From positions 1 to 52,595 of the IMG/VR virus record IMGVR_UViG_3300020438_002387: 52,595 nt of DNA, one strand, 5' to 3'. Of the stretch, positions 6,980 through 14,112 are shown piece after piece. Source of the DNA: a virus. The translations under genes and the position numbers were made by a program. Position 1 is the stretch's first letter. Every line of letters begins with the position of its first letter. The notes beneath the pieces are model-generated. The model ran no database searches, had not been told where the DNA came from, and was given only the letters and a program-made list of their open reading frames with translations.

Positions 6980-7966
6980 ATGGCAACTTATATTCTAGTA
7001 GATACAGCTAACACATTCTTCCGTGCTCGACATGTCGTGCGTGGCGACTTAGATACTAAGCTAGGTATGGCTCTACATATTACACTCAATGGTGTTAAAA
7101 AAGCATGGCAAGACTTTGATGCTGATCATGTTGTATTTTGTTTGGAAGGACGTAGCTGGCGCAAAGACTACTACGAACCTTACAAGCGCAATAGACAAGT
7201 AGCTCGTGATGCTCTTACTCCTGCACAAGCAGAAGAAGATACATTGTTTTGGGAAATCTTTGACGAGTTCAAAGACTTTGTTACTAATAAGACTAATTGT
7301 ACTGTTATGCGTCATCCGCAACTAGAAGCTGATGATCTTATTGCAGGCTGGGTACAAGCACACCCTAATGATGATCATGTTATTATTAGTACAGACGGTG
7401 ACTTTGCACAACTTATTGCTCCTAACTGTAGGCAGTACAATGGTATACAGAATGTTACTATTACGCACGAAGGTTACTTTGATGAAAAAGGCAATCGTGT
7501 AATTGATAAAAAGACTAAAGAAGAAAAGCCGGCGCCTGACCCTGAATACATGTTGTTTGAGAAGTGTATGCGTGGCGACACTAGCGACAACGTGTTTAGT
7601 GCATATCCAGGTGTACGCAAAAAAGGCACTAAGAACAAAGTAGGTCTTATTGAAGCATTTGCAGACAAAGACAAAAAAGGTTACAACTGGAATAACATGA
7701 TGCTACAACGTTGGACTGATCATAATGGCGACGAACATCGTGTACTTGACGACTATACTCGTAATGTTACATTGTGTGATTTAACTGCACAACCTGCAGA
7801 CATTAGAGAGATTATTAATACAACTATTGCAGAAAACGCAACACCTAAAGAAATACAACAAGTAGGTATGCGTCTTATGAAATTTTGTGCTAAGTGGGAT
7901 ATGCAACGTATTGCAGATCAAGCACAAACATATGCAACACCTTTACAAGCGAGATACCCTATATGA
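6980..7966 (+). CDS. 5'-3' exonuclease / flap endonuclease (T4 RNase H-like)
   Basis: FEN-family nucleases remove RNA primers and 5' flaps during phage replication using two metal ions. The 328-aa protein carries the expected acidic set: D8 (YILVDTAN), E116-A-D118-D119 (LEADDLIAGW), D139-x-D141 (STDGDFAQL) and D200-x2-D203 (MRGDTSDN), followed by the helix-hairpin-helix-like SAYPGVRKKG. The basic arch segment with R58, R61, K62, K69 and R70 fits. Length is close to T4 RNase H (about 305). It is the first gene behind its own consensus promoter and overlaps the next gene by four bases, supporting an early/middle replication role. Confidence 0.88.
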   Translation: MATYILVDTANTFFRARHVVRGDLDTKLGMALHITLNGVKKAWQDFDADHVVFCLEGRSWRKDYYEPYKRNRQVARDALTPAQAEEDTLFWEIFDEFKDFVTNKTNCTVMRHPQLEADDLIAGWVQAHPNDDHVIISTDGDFAQLIAPNCRQYNGIQNVTITHEGYFDEKGNRVIDKKTKEEKPAPDPEYMLFEKCMRGDTSDNVFSAYPGVRKKGTKNKVGLIEAFADKDKKGYNWNNMMLQRWTDHNGDEHRVLDDYTRNVTLCDLTAQPADIREIINTTIAENATPKEIQQVGMRLMKFCAKWDMQRIADQAQTYATPLQARYPI

Positions 7967-8439
7967 CATTAAAAGCAAAACCTGTATTGAAAGATAAATT
8001 TTGGATTGTTGAAAGTAACGGAGAAAAGGTCGGAACACTTAGTTGGAATGACGATCGCTATTTGTTTACAAGCAATATAGAAACTTGCTTTTTTGACAAT
8101 AAACGTCAAATGAAGCAAAAGTTTGGTATGGAATTTATTTTTAGTGATAAACCTGATACAGGACAAATTGAAACAAAAGCCGAATATAAAATACACAATT
8201 GTCCTACAAGTGTAAAGCCATACAATGAAATGTATGATGTGCAACGCAAATTGCCTCTTTTTACTAAAAGCGCAAAATCAAAAAGTTTATACTGTGCAGG
8301 ATATTATATTATACACTTCGACAAAGGTTGGGTAAAGAGCTTTTGCCCTAAACTAATTACTGTTGAACGTTATGAAACAAAAGGTCCGTTTAAAACAGAA
8401 ATTGAAATGCGGCAGGAGTTAAGTCGTGCAACCAATTAA
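7963..8439 (+). CDS. Conserved hypothetical phage protein, 158 aa
   Basis: The start ATG 7963 (MTLKAKPVLK) overlaps the exonuclease stop as ATGA. The frame is open from 7894 but that part is inside the exonuclease gene. The protein begins with a strand-rich domain (FWIVESNGEKVGTL) and ends with a conserved block, KSKSLYCAGYYI then WVKSFCPKLITVERY. The same two blocks occur in a protein found beside replication genes in many cyanophages; function unknown. Soluble, basic. Confidence 0.72.
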   Translation: MTLKAKPVLKDKFWIVESNGEKVGTLSWNDDRYLFTSNIETCFFDNKRQMKQKFGMEFIFSDKPDTGQIETKAEYKIHNCPTSVKPYNEMYDVQRKLPLFTKSAKSKSLYCAGYYIIHFDKGWVKSFCPKLITVERYETKGPFKTEIEMRQELSRATN

Positions 8440-8662
8440 CACTTTGCCAATACAACAGTTTCTTACACAGGTCAAAAACGCCGATGCAAGTAAGGCAAGA
8501 GAAGTTAAAATAACTATAGAGCAAGCAAAAAATCTTGCATTTACATTAGGCATAGTTATGTCTAGACTACAAGGAGACCTAGAAAAACTTGTTGTTGAAT
8601 CTAAAAATAATAACGAAGAAATAATTAAAGTAGAACTAAACGGCGGTAATGATTGGAAATAA
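8426..8662 (+). CDS. Small conserved hypothetical protein, 78 aa (GTG start)
   Basis: The GTG at 8426 is chosen because an AGGAGTT ribosome site sits just upstream (8414-8420). It overlaps the previous gene by 14 bases. The core DASKAREVKITIEQAKNLAF followed by TLGIVMSRLQGDLEKL is one amphipathic helical domain, seen in T4-like marine phages without known role. Probably dimeric by helix packing; no catalytic residues. Confidence 0.65.
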   Translation: MQPINTLPIQQFLTQVKNADASKAREVKITIEQAKNLAFTLGIVMSRLQGDLEKLVVESKNNNEEIIKVELNGGNDWK

Positions 8663-8663
8663 A

Positions 8664-9224
8664 ATGCTAACACCCTGGGAAGGTAATGAACTTAATAATT
8701 TTATAGCAGGATGGTATATAGATGAAAATTTATGTGACGAAATTGTAGATTATTTTGAAAAAAATGCCGATCTATTTCAAAGCGATACGCATAATTTTTG
8801 TAGTGTAACACCCATACAAGCATTGCCTAATAACCTAATAGATGCTTATTCTAAACAAATGTTTACAGTAATTGAGCTGTATAAAGAAAAGTATAAGTTT
8901 AGTTATGAAGATCTTGTACCGTGGAGAATGACTCCTCCAATGTTTCACAAATATTTGCCAGGACAATCATATTCAAGACCGCATTGCGAAAATGACGGCT
9001 CAACAGACCCTGAAGTTGAGCCACGGCATCTTAGCCTAATGTCTTATTTGTGTAATATTAAAGATGAAGGTGGTACTTATTTCTACAATCAAGATATAAC
9101 TACTCCTTCTAAAAAAGGTCTAACAATACTCTTTCCTGCACATTGGACGCATAGGCACAGAGGCATGCCTGCTACAAACGATACCAAATATATTACTACA
9201 TCGTTTGCTAAATTTGTAAGATAA
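8664..9224 (+). CDS. 2OG-Fe(II) oxygenase, prolyl 4-hydroxylase-like
   Basis: Start ATG 8664 has GGAA five bases upstream; ATG 8649 is an in-frame alternative with poorer spacing. The 186-aa protein has the double-stranded beta-helix pattern of P4H-type oxygenases: H107-C-E109 as the first metal pair (HxE, not the usual HxD), a LSLMSYLC strand, GGTYFYNQ (136-143), GLTILFPAHWTHRHRG with H163 or H165 as the distal His, and a terminal strand YITTSFAKF. These enzymes hydroxylate proteins or small molecules using 2-oxoglutarate and O2. Substrate unknown; the same group is common in marine phage genomes. Confidence 0.75.
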   Translation: MLTPWEGNELNNFIAGWYIDENLCDEIVDYFEKNADLFQSDTHNFCSVTPIQALPNNLIDAYSKQMFTVIELYKEKYKFSYEDLVPWRMTPPMFHKYLPGQSYSRPHCENDGSTDPEVEPRHLSLMSYLCNIKDEGGTYFYNQDITTPSKKGLTILFPAHWTHRHRGMPATNDTKYITTSFAKFVR

Positions 9225-9251
9225 TAAAATACGTAGTTAACCTACAAAAGA

Positions 9252-9259
9252 GATAAATA
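9252..9259 (+). promoter_or_regulatory. Late-type promoter motif GATAAATA
   Basis: Matches NATAAATA, the late promoter of T4-like cyanophages (T4: TATAAATA). It lies in the 64-base gap before the ATG at 9289, 29 bases ahead of it, similar to the other copies in this window. A ribosome site AAGGA follows at about 9278. Confidence 0.5.
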
Positions 9260-9288
9260 TATGCGTAGTTAATAATAAGGATACGCAT

Positions 9289-9576
9289 ATGAGTCGCCCC
9301 AAACCAACTGTTCTATTAGAACACATCAATAACAAAACTTATAAAAGTGAACAAGTATTAGAAGCTGAAGCTATTTGGGCAGTATTTTATAAAGATAAAC
9401 CTTTTAATTTAAAAAGTGCTAATGCCATTACTAACTATCCGGGCCCTAAATATAAGAAAGTAAGTTTTTCTAATCCCGGACATGCACACAATCTTGCAAA
9501 AAAGTTAAACGAAATGTTTAAAAGCGAGGAGTTTGTTGTAGTTAAGTTAACAACAGGTGAAGAAGTTCCTGAATGA
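9289..9576 (+). CDS. Conserved hypothetical phage protein, 95 aa
   Basis: The product starts MSRPKPTVLL and carries the stretch EAEAIWAVFYKDKPFNLK and the motif NPGHAHNLAKKLNEMF near the C-terminus. It is basic and small, and I recognise the layout from hypothetical proteins of T4-like marine phages; role unknown. A late-type motif sits 29 bases upstream. The stop overlaps the next ATG by four bases. Confidence 0.7.
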   Translation: MSRPKPTVLLEHINNKTYKSEQVLEAEAIWAVFYKDKPFNLKSANAITNYPGPKYKKVSFSNPGHAHNLAKKLNEMFKSEEFVVVKLTTGEEVPE

Positions 9577-9968
9577 ACTGGAAAGAAACATTTACTAAAG
9601 TCTTTCTAAGAGAGCTGGGTAAGAGTTCAAACGACATCAACGTAAAAGAATATTTGCCGTTATGGTGGCAAAATACGAGATCAAAAGACTCCGGCGGACT
9701 ACGTCTAACTGATGCAGGATTAGATATTATTCAGCAAATAGAGCTTACTACTTACGACATACCTTATCCTAAAGAAATGACTCTAACTCCACAAATTGCT
9801 ATCTTTCTAGACCAATTTATCGACTGTCCGTACTATCTTTCAAATAGGTGTATTACTGTAACTGATCAAAAGAAAGCTGTAGAATTATCGTTATTTTCAG
9901 GCGATTTACGCAAATATGGCTTACAAAAAGCAATGACTCGTCAAAAGAAAAGCAAAGAAAATTCCTAA
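9573..9968 (+). CDS. Conserved hypothetical phage protein, 131 aa
   Basis: Coupled by ATGA to the previous gene. The protein contains WKETFTKVFLREL, a YLPLWWQNTR segment, a GGLRLTDAGLDII helix and a YYLSNRCITVTDQK segment, ending with a lysine-rich tail. The GLRLTDAG piece resembles winged-helix-like proteins of T4-type phages, but DNA binding is not demonstrated. No catalytic motif. Confidence 0.68.
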   Translation: MNWKETFTKVFLRELGKSSNDINVKEYLPLWWQNTRSKDSGGLRLTDAGLDIIQQIELTTYDIPYPKEMTLTPQIAIFLDQFIDCPYYLSNRCITVTDQKKAVELSLFSGDLRKYGLQKAMTRQKKSKENS

Positions 9969-9976
9969 GTTGTTGA

Positions 9977-10001
9977 TTCTAAACAAGTTCTTTTTTTAGA
10001 A
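9977..10001 (+). repeat. Inverted repeat, possible weak terminator
   Basis: TTCTAAA at 9977-9983 and its exact complement TTTAGAA at 9995-10001 flank an 11-base loop rich in T. It lies just after the stop at 9968 and just before the -35 of the next promoter at 10007. The T-run is in the loop rather than after the stem, so it is not a standard intrinsic terminator. Confidence 0.35.
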
Positions 10002-10006
10002 AAAGG

Positions 10007-10034
10007 TTGACATTTCTTATAAAGACTGTATAAT
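10007..10034 (+). promoter_or_regulatory. Sigma-70 promoter of the AAA+ gene
   Basis: TTGACA at 10007-10012, a 16-base spacer and TATAAT at 10029-10034. It lies in the 116-base gap between 9968 and 10085. The ribosome site is AAGGA at about 10073. Confidence 0.75.
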
Positions 10035-10084
10035 GTATATATAGTTAGAAATTAAGCACTGATAACTGAAATAAGGAATACACA

Positions 10085-11176
10085 ATGGAAACTACAGCAA
10101 CACGCACCGTATCACCCAACAGCGCCAAAGGCGCAATCAAACATGCTATTAAAAAGCAACGTCCGGTCTTTTTATGGGGGCCTCCAGGTATTGGTAAGTC
10201 TGACATTGTTCGTCAAATTACTGAAGGACTAGGCAACTCACACTTAATTGATATCCGTTTATCATTATGGGAGCCTACAGATATTAAAGGCATTCCATAC
10301 TTTGATAGCAATATTGGTAAAATGGTTTGGGGAGCACCAGAAGAACTTCCTACAGAAGAATTTGCATCACAGTTCGACTATGTCGTATTGTTCTTAGATG
10401 AAATGAATTCAGCGGCGCCTAGCGTACAAGCGGCAGCGTATCAACTTATTCTTAATCGTAAAGTAGGTAAGTATTGTTTACCTGACAACGTTCTTATTGT
10501 TGCAGCTGGCAACCGTGAAGCTGACAAAGGTGTTACATACCGTATGCCTGCTCCGTTAGCTAACCGTTTTATTCACTTAGAACTTGCTGTATCTTTTGAC
10601 GATTGGTTCCAGTGGGCTGCTGATAACAAGATACACCAAGATGTATTAGGTTATATTACATTCAGCAAAAAGGATCTTTACGACTTTGATCCTAAATCAT
10701 CTAGTCGTTCTTTTGCAACTCCACGTTCGTGGACATTTGTATCAGAATTATTAGAAGATGGTGTTGACGAGAACACCACTACAGATCTTGTAGCTGGTGC
10801 AGTAGGCGAAGGTTTGGCTGTCAAATTTATGGCTCACCGCAAGGTAGCGTCGAGCATGCCTAACCCTACTGACATACTTGCAGGCAAAGTAAAAGAGATG
10901 CATCAGAAAGAAATCAGTGCTATGTATTCCTTAACTGTATCTCTTTGCTATGAATTGAAAGAAGCATCAGACAAAGGTGATAAAAAGTTTGATGACAAAG
11001 TCAATAACTTCCTGCAATTTGCAATGGATAATTTTGAAACTGAGCTAGTAGTTATGGGCATTAAGCTCGCACTAACACAGTATCAATTACCCATTGATCC
11101 AGACGAAGTGGCTTGCTTTGACGAGTTCCACGAGAGGTTTGGAAAATACATTAAGGCTGCTCAAACAGTCCATTAA
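10085..11176 (+). CDS. MoxR-type AAA+ ATPase
   Basis: The 363-aa protein has Walker A GPPGIGKS at 32-39, Walker B VVLFLDE at 100-106 followed by MNSA, a sensor-like VAAGNRE segment and an APLANRF arginine-finger region. This is the MoxR branch, whose members act as chaperone-like ATPases with a von Willebrand A partner. The partner here is the next gene, separated by a terminator and a second promoter, so the pair is transcribed as two units. T4-like marine phages often carry such a pair; its target in infection is unknown. Cytoplasmic. Confidence 0.85.
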   Translation: METTATRTVSPNSAKGAIKHAIKKQRPVFLWGPPGIGKSDIVRQITEGLGNSHLIDIRLSLWEPTDIKGIPYFDSNIGKMVWGAPEELPTEEFASQFDYVVLFLDEMNSAAPSVQAAAYQLILNRKVGKYCLPDNVLIVAAGNREADKGVTYRMPAPLANRFIHLELAVSFDDWFQWAADNKIHQDVLGYITFSKKDLYDFDPKSSSRSFATPRSWTFVSELLEDGVDENTTTDLVAGAVGEGLAVKFMAHRKVASSMPNPTDILAGKVKEMHQKEISAMYSLTVSLCYELKEASDKGDKKFDDKVNNFLQFAMDNFETELVVMGIKLALTQYQLPIDPDEVACFDEFHERFGKYIKAAQTVH

Positions 11177-11182
11177 TGGCTA

Positions 11183-11219
11183 GGAGGACGGGTCTTTTGG
11201 GCTCGTTCTCCTTTTTTTT
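11183..11219 (+). terminator. Rho-independent terminator after the AAA+ gene
   Basis: A 12-bp stem formed by 11183-11194 and 11200-11211 (several G-U pairs, otherwise complementary) with a five-base loop is followed by eight T residues at 11212-11219. It is seven bases after the ATPase stop and three bases before the -35 of the next promoter. Confidence 0.8.
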
Positions 11220-11221
11220 GG

Positions 11222-11250
11222 TTGACAATTACTGTAAATACGTGTATAAT
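11222..11250 (+). promoter_or_regulatory. Consensus sigma-70 promoter of the VWA gene
   Basis: TTGACA at 11222-11227, a 17-base spacer and TATAAT at 11245-11250, all consensus. It sits directly after the terminator. AAAGGA at about 11270 is the ribosome site. Confidence 0.8.
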
Positions 11251-11282
11251 ATACTTATAAATTGAAATAAAGGACGTAGCAC

Positions 11283-12587
11283 ATGTTTAATCCAGACGTA
11301 CTATACAATGTAGAAGGTAAAAAGAACTGGCAACCTGACCCAGATATTACACCTAAAGCACTTGAAGAGATGCGTGTTGACGTACTTGACCGTATTATTG
11401 TTGCTAGAATTGGCTTACTACTACGTCATCCATTCTTTGGTAATATGGCTACACGTTTGCGCATCCAAGAAGGTGACGACTGGCTAGGTACAGCCGCCGT
11501 AGACGGACGTAACCTTTATTTTAATACACAATTTTTTAATGCACTATCAAACAAAGAAATTGAGTTTGTTATTGCACACGAGATACTACACTGTGTCTTT
11601 GATCACTTAGGACGTAGAGAAGGTCGTGATCCTATGATCTACAATATTGCCGCTGATTATATTGTTAACAACTTGTTAGTTAGAGATCGTATTGGTCAAA
11701 TACCCAAACTAGTTGATTGCTTCCAAGATTTTAAATACGAGAATTGGTCTTCTGAAGATGTATATGATGACATCTTCAACAAATACGACGAAGAAGAATT
11801 AAAACAATTAGGCGAGTTACTTGACGAGCATATTGATTGGGAAAAAGGTGCAGGTGAAGGACAAAGTGATAAGCCTGGTAAAGAGGGTGATGAGCCTGGA
11901 AAAGGACGTCCTAGTTACTCCAAAGATGAGCTCAAAAAGATACGTGATGAAATTAAAGAGAGCATGATAAATGCTGCGCAGAGTGCAGGTGCAGGCAATA
12001 CACCAGCAGGTGTACAGCGTATGATTAAAGAAATGACAGAGCCTAAGATGAACTGGCGTCAAATTCTTCGTCAACAAATACAATCAACTATTAAAAGTGA
12101 CTTCTCGTTTAGTCGTCCTTCACGCAAAGGTCAAATGAGCGGTGCTGTACTTCCAGGCATGAACTTTTCAAATACTATTGATATTTGTATTTCAATTGAT
12201 ATGAGTGGTTCAATTGGCAATGCACAAGCTAAAGACTTCTTAGGCGAAGTTAAAGGTATTATGGACGAGTTTCCAGACTATAATATTAAAATTTGGTGCT
12301 TTGATACTAAAGTATACAACGAACAAGACTTTACAGCAGACAATGGTGAAAACTTAGAAGACTATGAAGTTATGGGTGGTGGTGGCACCGACTTTGATGC
12401 TAACTGGAACTATATGAAAGAACATGACATTAACCCTAAAAAGTTCATCATGTTTACAGACGGCTATCCTTGGAACAGTTGGGGCGATGAAGACTATTGT
12501 GATACTATATTTGTTATCCATTCACACCATGACAAAAACTTAGAAGCACCATTTGGTCAAACGGCACATTACGAACTATCGGCATAA
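11283..12587 (+). CDS. VWA-domain metallopeptidase-like protein, partner of the AAA+ ATPase
   Basis: The 434-aa protein has two domains. Residues about 30-180 are a putative zinc-peptidase domain with HEILH at 99-103 (HExxH) and an HLGRREGRDP continuation. Residues 185-215 are a charged Gly/Lys/Glu linker. Residues about 295-434 are a von Willebrand A domain with MIDAS D306-M-S308-G-S310, T369-D370 in GGGGTDF, and FTDGYPW. This DUF2201-like layout is the usual mate of MoxR ATPases. The ATPase presumably remodels or activates it. Whether peptidase activity remains is unknown. It has its own promoter. Confidence 0.82.
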   Translation: MFNPDVLYNVEGKKNWQPDPDITPKALEEMRVDVLDRIIVARIGLLLRHPFFGNMATRLRIQEGDDWLGTAAVDGRNLYFNTQFFNALSNKEIEFVIAHEILHCVFDHLGRREGRDPMIYNIAADYIVNNLLVRDRIGQIPKLVDCFQDFKYENWSSEDVYDDIFNKYDEEELKQLGELLDEHIDWEKGAGEGQSDKPGKEGDEPGKGRPSYSKDELKKIRDEIKESMINAAQSAGAGNTPAGVQRMIKEMTEPKMNWRQILRQQIQSTIKSDFSFSRPSRKGQMSGAVLPGMNFSNTIDICISIDMSGSIGNAQAKDFLGEVKGIMDEFPDYNIKIWCFDTKVYNEQDFTADNGENLEDYEVMGGGGTDFDANWNYMKEHDINPKKFIMFTDGYPWNSWGDEDYCDTIFVIHSHHDKNLEAPFGQTAHYELSA

Positions 12588-12588
12588 G

Positions 12589-12870
12589 ATGATAAAAGAG
12601 AGAAAAATTAATCCGTTAGAAGTATTTAATGCTAGGAAGGTAAATCATCCGCCTTCCTACTTTGAATATATTAATGTAGCACTTACTTACAACTTAGAAG
12701 ACTCAATAGCTAAATGGATCAAAAGGCATTTAAAAAATAGATTCTTTGTAGGAAAGAATGTTATACTTGATAACAATAATAGATTAACACAAGTACTTAC
12801 AATAGGTTTTGAAGACGGCAAAGACATGAGTTATTTCATGTTAGCGTGTCCACATTTGAAGTACAAATAA
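12589..12870 (+). CDS. Conserved hypothetical phage protein, 93 aa
   Basis: The frame is open from 12553, but the ATG at 12589, one base after the VWA stop, is preferred (MIKERKINPL). The protein has INPLEVFNARKVNHPPSYF, then a helix with IAKWIKRHLKNRFFVGKN, and ends MLACPHLKYK. The order of motifs matches a small basic protein common to cyanophages and pelagiphages, with no known role. Probably cotranscribed with the VWA gene. Confidence 0.7.
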   Translation: MIKERKINPLEVFNARKVNHPPSYFEYINVALTYNLEDSIAKWIKRHLKNRFFVGKNVILDNNNRLTQVLTIGFEDGKDMSYFMLACPHLKYK

Positions 12871-12873
12871 ATA
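12866..12873 (+). promoter_or_regulatory. Late-type promoter motif AATAAATA
   Basis: Matches NATAAATA and overlaps the stop codon of the preceding gene. It lies 34 bases before the ATG at 12908, and an AAGGAGA ribosome site follows at about 12896. Confidence 0.45.
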
Positions 12874-12907
12874 ATATGCGCATATATACTATAACAAGGA
12901 GACAATT

Positions 12908-13147
12908 ATGAGCGAAGAACAAACTACAGCAGACGTAAATGAATCACCGGCTGCTGAAGCTACAGAGCAACAAGCACCTGACTTAACAGTTACAGACTTG
13001 CAAGCATTAAAGAGTATTATTGATGTTGCAAGTCAACGTGGCGCATTTAAGCCAAACGAAATGATGACTGTAGGACAAACTTACAACAAATTAGATGCAT
13101 TTTTGGGTGCTGTAACAGCAAACCAACCACCCGCACAAGGAGTATAA
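12908..13147 (+). CDS. Conserved small phage protein, 79 aa
   Basis: Start ATG 12908 has AAGGAG upstream. Residues 1-25 are acidic, Ala/Glu/Gln-rich and probably disordered. The conserved part is LTVTDLQALKSIIDVASQRG then AFKPNEMMTVGQTYNKLDAFL, a two-helix domain seen in many T4-like marine phages beside structural genes. Function unknown. Separated by one base from the next gene. Confidence 0.72.
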   Translation: MSEEQTTADVNESPAAEATEQQAPDLTVTDLQALKSIIDVASQRGAFKPNEMMTVGQTYNKLDAFLGAVTANQPPAQGV

Positions 13148-13148
13148 T

Positions 13149-13739
13149 ATGTTAAAGCATGTAGGACGTATGGTCCAAAATCAAAGAAGAATTGTAGTTG
13201 CATACAAAACTCTACCCAGTGAACCGGATAGCTGTGTAGTAGTAACTACTGAGAATTTAGAAGCAGCAGATCACGACACATTAATTAAGTTAGTAGAATC
13301 TCCTGCAGGTCAACAAGCTGAAGATCTTGCTACAGTGATGGCTAGAACTAAATTATCTGACGGTAGCACTATGTTAGCTAGATTTCATAAAACAGGTAAA
13401 ATGGTTAAAGTTAAAACAGCCGATGTTGAAATGGTTCCTAACTCAAACACAACCATTTTGTTGTCTGAACTAAACGAAGTTATTGCACAACAAAAAGGTG
13501 TTAGCGTATCCGACTTAGCTGTAAAAGGTCCAGAGACATTAGCATCAGTAAGTGATGTACCGTCGTCAAACGAACCTGCTATTACACAAAACGAAGTGTT
13601 AGATGATGCAGCATTGGCAGCAAAATATAGATCAGACGCTGATCGATTAAGTAAAGAAGCTGCAGCGCTACGTAGACAAGCTGAGGAATTAGTGCCAACT
13701 AAAAGAAAAGCCAAAGCGAAGTCTGCAGAAAGTGCCTAA
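13149..13739 (+). CDS. Conserved phage protein, possibly virion-associated, 196 aa
   Basis: Residues 1-115 form a strand-rich domain (MLKHVGRMVQNQRRIVVAYK, then LIKLVESPAGQQAEDLATV and MLARFHKTGKMVKVKT). Residues 150-196 are a charged Ala/Lys/Glu helix ending in a lysine-rich tail, likely coiled coil. The N-terminal domain recurs in marine myoviruses near structural genes; I do not know its role. It lies in the late-promoter unit starting at 12866 and overlaps the next gene by nine bases. Confidence 0.68.
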   Translation: MLKHVGRMVQNQRRIVVAYKTLPSEPDSCVVVTTENLEAADHDTLIKLVESPAGQQAEDLATVMARTKLSDGSTMLARFHKTGKMVKVKTADVEMVPNSNTTILLSELNEVIAQQKGVSVSDLAVKGPETLASVSDVPSSNEPAITQNEVLDDAALAAKYRSDADRLSKEAAALRRQAEELVPTKRKAKAKSAESA

Positions 13740-14055
13740 TAATAAAGGTAAACTTCCACCCGAAGTCATTAAACATTGGCCAGAAGTATTCGGTGATGTT
13801 GAAATAAAAGCGGTGCCTATACAGTATATACATAGTGTACACGTACATTTCTTAGACGGTAAAGTATGGGAAATAGGAGTTGATCCAATTGATGATACTG
13901 AAACAATGAATATTGAAGAAATTGAAAATAGTTTAGATGCATTCTTTACCGAGTACGACGAGTCTATATCACACGTTGATTTTAGACTTAATACTTCTAA
14001 AGTAGTTAAAGACGTTAAAGAACGTACTAAAACATTTATGAAAAAACGTCAATGA
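13732..14055 (+). CDS. Conserved hypothetical phage protein, 107 aa (GTG start)
   Basis: The GTG at 13732 (fMet-PNNKGKLPPEV) overlaps the previous gene by eight bases; no other start is available before the conserved core. Motifs: LPPEVIKHWPEVFGDVEIKA, HVHFLDGKVWEIGV, a central acidic helix, and VDFRLNTSKVVKDVKERT with a basic C-terminal tail. This combination is strongly conserved in T4-like cyanophages and pelagiphages next to structural genes. Function unknown; the basic tail could contact DNA. Confidence 0.72.
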   Translation: MPNNKGKLPPEVIKHWPEVFGDVEIKAVPIQYIHSVHVHFLDGKVWEIGVDPIDDTETMNIEEIENSLDAFFTEYDESISHVDFRLNTSKVVKDVKERTKTFMKKRQ

Positions 14056-14071
14056 AGAATTTGATTAATTG

Positions 14072-14079
14072 CATAAATA
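14072..14079 (+). promoter_or_regulatory. Late-type promoter motif CATAAATA
   Basis: Matches NATAAATA and lies in the 57-base gap before the tail-fibre gene, 33 bases ahead of its ATG. AGGAGT at 14102-14107 is the ribosome site. It is the likely late promoter for the fibre gene and the first island genes that follow without a gap. Confidence 0.55.
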
Positions 14080-14112
14080 CTACTAGCAATAAGATTATTC
14101 CAGGAGTATAAC

